A stretch of 10,087 bases of DNA from Planctomycetales bacterium (GTDB lineage Bacteria; Planctomycetota; Phycisphaerae; SM23-33). The position numbers and the translations under genes were made by a program. Below are positions 6,334 to 10,087 of this stretch, one piece after another. The notes below the pieces were generated by a model. It saw only the letters and a program-made list of their open reading frames with translations, did no database searches and had not been told where the DNA came from. Where the stretch lies: assembly GCA_030631125.1 (NCBI GenBank), contig DAOVLS010000062.1, forward strand, positions 1 through 10,087, in the 5' to 3' direction. The stretch's first letter is position 1, and each line of letters begins with the position of its first letter.

Positions 6334-7383
6334 CACCTTCACTATTTTCCCGCCGGATTTGGCTGATTCGATTTCGGCTTCGACGATGGCGACGGCATTT
6401 GCCGACTCGGACGGCGGGACACGGTCGGGTTTGCTGCCGCTCGTGATGCAATCGGCGAAATACTTCAGTTCCTCGGCATATGCGTTGGCGGTCGGGACCT
6501 GTGGGGTCTGCTTTCCGCCCTCGGCCGGATAAACCGTCAGCGCCGGCGACTGGCGGGAGTCGAACTCCACGGTCGCCTTTTCAAACATAACCACCGCGCT
6601 CATGCTGAACGGGAACTCCGGCGGGAAATCCCATCCGCCTTCGGCTACGACCATCGGTCCGCCGTCATAGTCGTATTGCGCGACGATGTGGCCTACGCCG
6701 CCGTCTTCGTGTCTCACGCCGCCGGCGGACACCGCATTCGGCGCGCCGAAGAACCACTGGAGCGTATCAACGTCGTGGACGTGCAGGTCAATGGCGGCCA
6801 GTCCGCTCCGGCCGGCCCGAAGCAACCACCCGTCCGCCGACCAGGTAGGAGTAGGGCTGACCCGCCTGAGCACCGCGCTGAGGACCTTGCCGTACTTGCC
6901 GGAGTCTATCATCTCCTTAATCATGACGTATTCCGGCCAGAAGCGCAGGCAGTGTCCTATCATCAGCATCTTGCCGGCCTCTTCTGCCGCGACAATCATC
7001 TCGTTCGCATCGTCGCTCGTCAGGGCCATGGGCTTCTCGCAGAAGACGTGCTTACCGGCGGCAAGGGCCTTGATCGTCATTGGCGCGTGCAGGTGCGTCG
7101 GCAGGCACAGGTCCACCATGTCGATGTCCGGTTCGGCCAGCAACCGGTCGATCTCGGTGTAGGTCCCGATGCCGCTGAGGTTCATCCGGTCGCCGGCGCC
7201 CGTGTCAATGTTACCTTCGACGGCGTCGCCGCCGGGCGCCAGCCGCTCGGCGTGGGCGTCGCAGACGGCGACAACTTCAGCAGTGTCCACCTCGTCTCTG
7301 TAGGCGGCAAAATGCGCCCCGCCCATCATGCCAAGCCCGACAAGTCCAACTTTTACAGTCAATGTATTATCCCTTTCATTCAT
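6328..7383 (-). CDS. Gfo/Idh/MocA family NAD(P)-dependent oxidoreductase
   Basis: The 351-residue protein has an N-terminal Rossmann motif, G14-L-V-G-L-G-M-M-G-G22, followed by the family signature C115-E116-K117-P118 with the catalytic lysine. G143-H-C-L-R-F-W and D199-L-H-V-H203-D204 are the usual substrate-side motifs of the C-terminal domain. Length is normal. Such enzymes oxidise or reduce a hydroxyl of a sugar or cyclitol; here the substrate is unknown. No secretion signal is seen, so it is cytoplasmic. The ATG at 7383 is used, 6 bp after the upstream isomerase stop, but it lacks a ribosome binding site. An in-frame TTG at 7362 with GAAAGGG upstream would give M-T-V-K-V-G-L-V-G-L-G, a more typical family start. 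The gene is second in an operon with the TIM-barrel gene. Confidence 0.93.
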   Translation of the reverse strand: MNERDNTLTVKVGLVGLGMMGGAHFAAYRDEVDTAEVVAVCDAHAERLAPGGDAVEGNIDTGAGDRMNLSGIGTYTEIDRLLAEPDIDMVDLCLPTHLHAPMTIKALAAGKHVFCEKPMALTSDDANEMIVAAEEAGKMLMIGHCLRFWPEYVMIKEMIDSGKYGKVLSAVLRRVSPTPTWSADGWLLRAGRSGLAAIDLHVHDVDTLQWFFGAPNAVSAGGVRHEDGGVGHIVAQYDYDGGPMVVAEGGWDFPPEFPFSMSAVVMFEKATVEFDSRQSPALTVYPAEGGKQTPQVPTANAYAEELKYFADCITSGSKPDRVPPSESANAVAIVEAEIESAKSGGKIVKVA

Positions 7384-7389
7384 TGGTGT

Positions 7390-8241
7390 TTATGGAAGAA
7401 TCTTTTTCAGGCGTTTGGCGGTCTTGCGAAGGAAGGCCGCTTCATTTTTGTCGTTCGGGCCGATACCGACTTCCGCGGTAACCGGTCCGTTGTAGCCCAG
7501 GCGGGCCAGAATTTTCAGGCTCTCATCCAGCGGGACGTCGCCGTCGCCGAGGTTGCAAAACCCCTCTGCGGTCCCGACGGACCGCTTAAAATCCTTAACG
7601 TGCACGCGCTTGATCCTCCGGCCCAGGATTTTTATCCAGTGCTGCGGATAGCCGAAGTTCCAGACGTTGCCCACGTCGAAGTAGGCCGCTACGCGCGGAT
7701 TTCCGACGTCCTTGATGAATTGCCTGAACTCCAGCGGGCTTGCGAGGAACCTGTTCCAGACGTTTTCGAGGCAGGCATAGACGCCGAGTTTTTCGGCGGT
7801 CCGCCCGACGGCCTTGCAGAAGGTCAGCGCCCGCTTGTAGCAGTCGTCGTAGGGCACGACTTCCGCATCGGGCAGGAAGAACACATCGACGTGCCCGGGC
7901 AGCACGAGCAGGTGCTTTGCGCCGAGGTCGGCGGTAACGCGCAGGCATTTCTTTGTTGTGGCCAGCGCCTTGTCTCGCACGCGCTTGGAGGCGGAGGCGG
8001 GGTTGGCTTCCCACAGAAGCCCGCTTGCGACCGAGCCGATCTTTATGCCGATTTCCTTGGCCTCGGCGGCAATCTGTTTGCACTTGGCGGCGGAGGTGTT
8101 CGGTGTCAGGTCGCCCGCCGGGCTTACTGCCAGTTCGATGCCGTCAAAGCCGGCCTGCTTCGCCAGCCTCATCGCCTCGGAAACACTGCGCCTGCCGCTC
8201 AAGCCGTCCTCGAACGCCCAATAACTGATCTGTGCGTACAT
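7390..8241 (-). CDS. Sugar phosphate isomerase/epimerase-type TIM barrel protein
   Basis: This 283-residue xylose isomerase-like TIM barrel (AP endonuclease family 2) begins M-Y-A-Q-I-S-Y-W-A-F and contains G31-F-D-G-I-E-L. The expected metal ligands line up as E159 in L-E-N-V-W, D189 in F-D-V-G-N, H214 in V-H-V-K-D and E257 in T-A-E-V-G. Members isomerise or epimerise sugars, keto-sugars or inositols, and often pair with Gfo/Idh oxidoreductases as here. The ATG at 8241 has a strong AGGAGA (8256-8251) 9 nt upstream. The open frame continues much further upstream, but that part is antisense to the debranching enzyme and is not coding. It is the first gene of the leftward operon, 42 bp from the divergent debranching enzyme gene. 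The substrate is not readable from sequence. Confidence 0.92.
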   Translation of the reverse strand: MYAQISYWAFEDGLSGRRSVSEAMRLAKQAGFDGIELAVSPAGDLTPNTSAAKCKQIAAEAKEIGIKIGSVASGLLWEANPASASKRVRDKALATTKKCLRVTADLGAKHLLVLPGHVDVFFLPDAEVVPYDDCYKRALTFCKAVGRTAEKLGVYACLENVWNRFLASPLEFRQFIKDVGNPRVAAYFDVGNVWNFGYPQHWIKILGRRIKRVHVKDFKRSVGTAEGFCNLGDGDVPLDESLKILARLGYNGPVTAEVGIGPNDKNEAAFLRKTAKRLKKILP

Positions 8242-8268
8242 TTTCAATAGTCTCCTGTTTAGGGAAGT

Positions 8269-8277
8269 TGGTATGAT
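8269..8277 (+). promoter_or_regulatory. Extended -10 promoter, leaderless start of the debranching enzyme
   Basis: TGGTATGAT (8269-8277) is an extended -10 element (TGn followed by TATGAT). It ends 6 nt before the ATG at 8284, so the transcript would begin at about the A of the start codon. There is no ribosome binding site between. No clear -35 is seen, which an extended -10 does not require. Confidence 0.5.
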
Positions 8278-8301
8278 AATTGCATGGCTGGCGTATTTCA
8301 A
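8273..8301 (-). promoter_or_regulatory. Sigma-70-like promoter of the isomerase-oxidoreductase operon
   Basis: On the minus strand TTGAAA (8301-8296) and TATCAT (8278-8273) are spaced by exactly 17 bp. The start would lie near 8266, giving a leader of about 25 nt with AGGAGA before the ATG at 8241. The -10 overlaps the plus-strand -10 by five base pairs, and the -35 lies inside the first codons of the debranching enzyme gene. Confidence 0.6.
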
Positions 8302-10087
8302 GAAACGGTTCCGCCGCCGATTGTCATTGACTGCCGCGGGGGTGAGGTCGAGAGCCTGCTGGGACGGGAGTGGCTTATAGCCAATAAACTCGGCGCGTAC
8401 GCCTCTTCGACGATCGCCGGCGTCAACACTCGGCGGTATCACGGGCTGTTGGTGGCGGCGACGGCTCCGCCCGTCGGAAGAATCGTCGCGCTGAACTGCC
8501 TGGCGGACCAATTGGTCCTCTCCGGCGATAAGACGTTCGAGATGGCGACATTCGAGTTCGAGGGGTCGATTTCGCCCGACGGGCGGGCGAACCTTATCGA
8601 GTTTCGCGACGACCTGGCTGCGACGTTCCTTTACCGCTGCGGCGAGTCCGAGGTGCTCAAGGAGATCATCCTTGCCGAGTCGGCTAACGTTGTAGCCGTT
8701 CGGTATTCGCTGCTTTCCGGTCCGGGCGGAATACTGCGCATCAGGCCTTTTGTTTCCCTGCGGGACTATCACAGCCTCCGCCGGGCGGACGATTCGCGCC
8801 AGATGACCTACCTTCACTATTCCGACGGTATCCACGTCGAGGACCCCCGGAGCGATTTCGACGTGGTGCGCATTTCCGTCAGCAGTTCCGCCGGTCCGGC
8901 GGTTGCCTTGCCCGGTCAGTTTCATCCCGACCCTCAGTGGTGGTATCGTTTTCGCTACCGTGTCGACATCGCCCGCGGGCAGGAAGGCTTCGAGGACCTT
9001 TACACTCCGGGCTTCTTCAGCGCCGGCCTGGCGGAGGGCGGAACGGTGCAGTTGACGGCCTGTCTGGACGGAATCGAAGAAGTCGATTTCGACGACGCTG
9101 TCGAGAGTAAGCGTCGCAGATTGGTGCGGGTCGTCGAGGCCGTCGGGTCCGACGCCGACGAGACCACGCGCCGGCTTGCCGCTGCCGGCGATGTATTCAT
9201 CGTCTCGCGGGGCGAGACGCTCGCCCGTTCGGGCAATACCATCCTCGCCGGTTATCACTGGTTCGCCGATTGGGGCAGGGACGCAATGATCGCCCTGGCT
9301 GGTCTGGCGTTGGAGACGAAGCGATACGAATCGGCCCTCGGCGTGCTGGCGACATTCGCAGATGCGGTCGATGATGGGATGATCCCCAACTGTTTCGACG
9401 AGCACGGCGGTCTGCCCGGCTTCAACAGTATCGACGCATCGCTGTGGTTCATCATCGCCGCCGACCGCTACGTCCGCGCCACCGGCGACGAGACCGCCTG
9501 GGGCGACAAACTGGGCGGCGCCGTCGATAAGATTCTCCGGGCCTATCAGGGCGGGACTCGCTTCGGCATCCGGGCGTGCACCGACGGATTGCTGACGGGC
9601 GGGGACGCTCAAACGCAACTGACGTGGATGGACGCGAAAGTCGCCGGCCGGGCCGTTACGCCGCGATGGGGCAAGTGCGTCGAGATTAACGCCCTCTGGC
9701 ACGAGGCGCTGCGAATCGCAGCCGAACGCTGCGACCAGCCGGAGCATGTGCTGCTCTGGTCGGCCCTGGCCGACCGCGCCGCGTCGGCCTTCGAGCAGAC
9801 ATTCTGGAACGAAGACGCCGGATGCCTCTACGATTGCGTCAACGCCGACGGTAAGGACGCCTCGATCCGCCCCAACCAGATATTGGCCGTCGCAGGCCCG
9901 CACTGCCTCCTGCCGCCGGCCAAGCAGCGGTCGATTGTCGAGGTCGTCCGCGTCGAACTGCTGACGCCCGTCGGCCTGCGAACGCTTTCGCCCGCAGACC
10001 CCGCCTATCGGGGCCGATACGCCGGAGGCCCCGAATCGCGCGACCTGGCGTATCACCAGGGGACGGTCTGGCCCTGGCTGATGGGGC
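8284..10087 (+). CDS. Glycogen debranching enzyme (amylo-alpha-1,6-glucosidase, archaeal type), 3' end missing
   Basis: The frame is open from ATG 8284 to the window edge (601 codons, no stop), so the C-terminus is lost. Residues 20-240 fit the N-terminal GDE domain: G-R-E-W-L-I-A-N early, then the T-R-R-Y-H-G-L-L-V motif. The rest fits the (alpha/alpha)6-barrel catalytic domain of GH133: W326-F-A-D-W-G-R-D333, S427-L-W-F, T447-W-M-D450-A, V466-E467-I-N-A-L-W, R-P-N-Q near 530 and Y590-H-Q-G-T-V-W-P-W-L. This enzyme removes alpha-1,6-linked glucose at glycogen branch points in the cytoplasm. Typical relatives are 650-700 residues, so probably about 50-100 are missing. An out-of-frame ATG at 8273 is not the start. 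It complements the GT4 and GH57 genes functionally but is divergent from the operon between them. Confidence 0.93.
   Translation, partial: MAGVFQETVPPPIVIDCRGGEVESLLGREWLIANKLGAYASSTIAGVNTRRYHGLLVAATAPPVGRIVALNCLADQLVLSGDKTFEMATFEFEGSISPDGRANLIEFRDDLAATFLYRCGESEVLKEIILAESANVVAVRYSLLSGPGGILRIRPFVSLRDYHSLRRADDSRQMTYLHYSDGIHVEDPRSDFDVVRISVSSSAGPAVALPGQFHPDPQWWYRFRYRVDIARGQEGFEDLYTPGFFSAGLAEGGTVQLTACLDGIEEVDFDDAVESKRRRLVRVVEAVGSDADETTRRLAAAGDVFIVSRGETLARSGNTILAGYHWFADWGRDAMIALAGLALETKRYESALGVLATFADAVDDGMIPNCFDEHGGLPGFNSIDASLWFIIAADRYVRATGDETAWGDKLGGAVDKILRAYQGGTRFGIRACTDGLLTGGDAQTQLTWMDAKVAGRAVTPRWGKCVEINALWHEALRIAAERCDQPEHVLLWSALADRAASAFEQTFWNEDAGCLYDCVNADGKDASIRPNQILAVAGPHCLLPPAKQRSIVEVVRVELLTPVGLRTLSPADPAYRGRYAGGPESRDLAYHQGTVWPWLMG

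Noticed and set aside
6676..8250. Plus-strand open frame of more than 500 codons
   Set aside because: It is antisense to both the oxidoreductase and isomerase genes, which have full catalytic motifs; the plus-strand product has no recognisable domain.
8273..8283. ATG at 8273 as the start of the debranching enzyme
   Set aside because: It is out of frame with the conserved protein and overlaps the -10 element; the in-frame ATG at 8284 leads directly into the family N-terminus.
8242..10056. Very long minus-strand open frame continuing upstream of the isomerase
   Set aside because: It is antisense to the debranching enzyme, whose plus-strand product has clear family motifs. The minus-strand product is low-complexity and matches no family I know; the openness reflects GC-rich codon structure.

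Overview
The window is bacterial, of moderately high GC, with densely packed genes and no RNA genes, CRISPR array, insertion sequence or phage gene that I can see. Gene content suggests a planctomycete, perhaps Phycisphaerae-like, or a relative in the PVC/environmental phyla. The clues are a Gfo/Idh oxidoreductase beside a sugar isomerase-type TIM barrel, a small zinc-ribbon membrane protein, an archaeal-type debranching enzyme with a GH57/GT4 pair, and palindromic intergenic repeats. This assignment is inference from gene families and is only moderately secure.

Layout. 1-174: AT-rich non-coding DNA with a 46+46 nt imperfect inverted repeat, then a terminator-like hairpin for the next gene. 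175-669 (-): YfcE/MJ0936-type metallophosphoesterase. 762-2363 (+): multi-membrane-span GT-C-like glycosyltransferase, divergent from the phosphoesterase across a 92 bp promoter region. 2364-2467: intergenic, with a 9 bp tandem repeat and a perfect 18+18 nt palindrome. 2468-3286 (+): GT2 glycosyltransferase of the dolichyl-phosphate beta-glucosyltransferase (ALG5-like) type. 3346-3678 (+): zinc-ribbon protein with one membrane anchor. 3774-5141 (+): GT4 glycogen synthase-like glycosyltransferase. 5151-6326 (+): GH57 alpha-amylase-family enzyme, 9 bp behind it. 6328-7383 (-) and 7390-8241 (-): Gfo/Idh/MocA oxidoreductase and sugar isomerase/epimerase-type TIM barrel, an operon transcribed leftward and ending 1 bp from the GH57 stop. 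8284 to the right edge (+): archaeal/bacterial-type glycogen debranching enzyme, cut by the window, divergent from the isomerase over 42 bp.

How it fits together. GT4, GH57 and debranching enzyme form a plausible alpha-glucan (glycogen) synthesis and breakdown set. The oxidoreductase/isomerase operon sits inside this set on the other strand, so it may handle a related sugar, but nothing in the sequence fixes its substrate. The GT-C-like protein and the ALG5-like GT2 would make a lipid-linked sugar donor and its user for envelope glycosylation.

The most interesting signals are regulatory and structural. Three genes have a -10-like hexamer ending only 6-7 nt before the start codon with no usable ribosome binding site, which suggests leaderless transcripts. 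The isomerase and debranching-enzyme promoters overlap on opposite strands. Two different palindromic repeats lie between genes. A VGAPPAGGA-type tandem duplication interrupts the GT4 enzyme. I did not find a clearly new multi-gene system.
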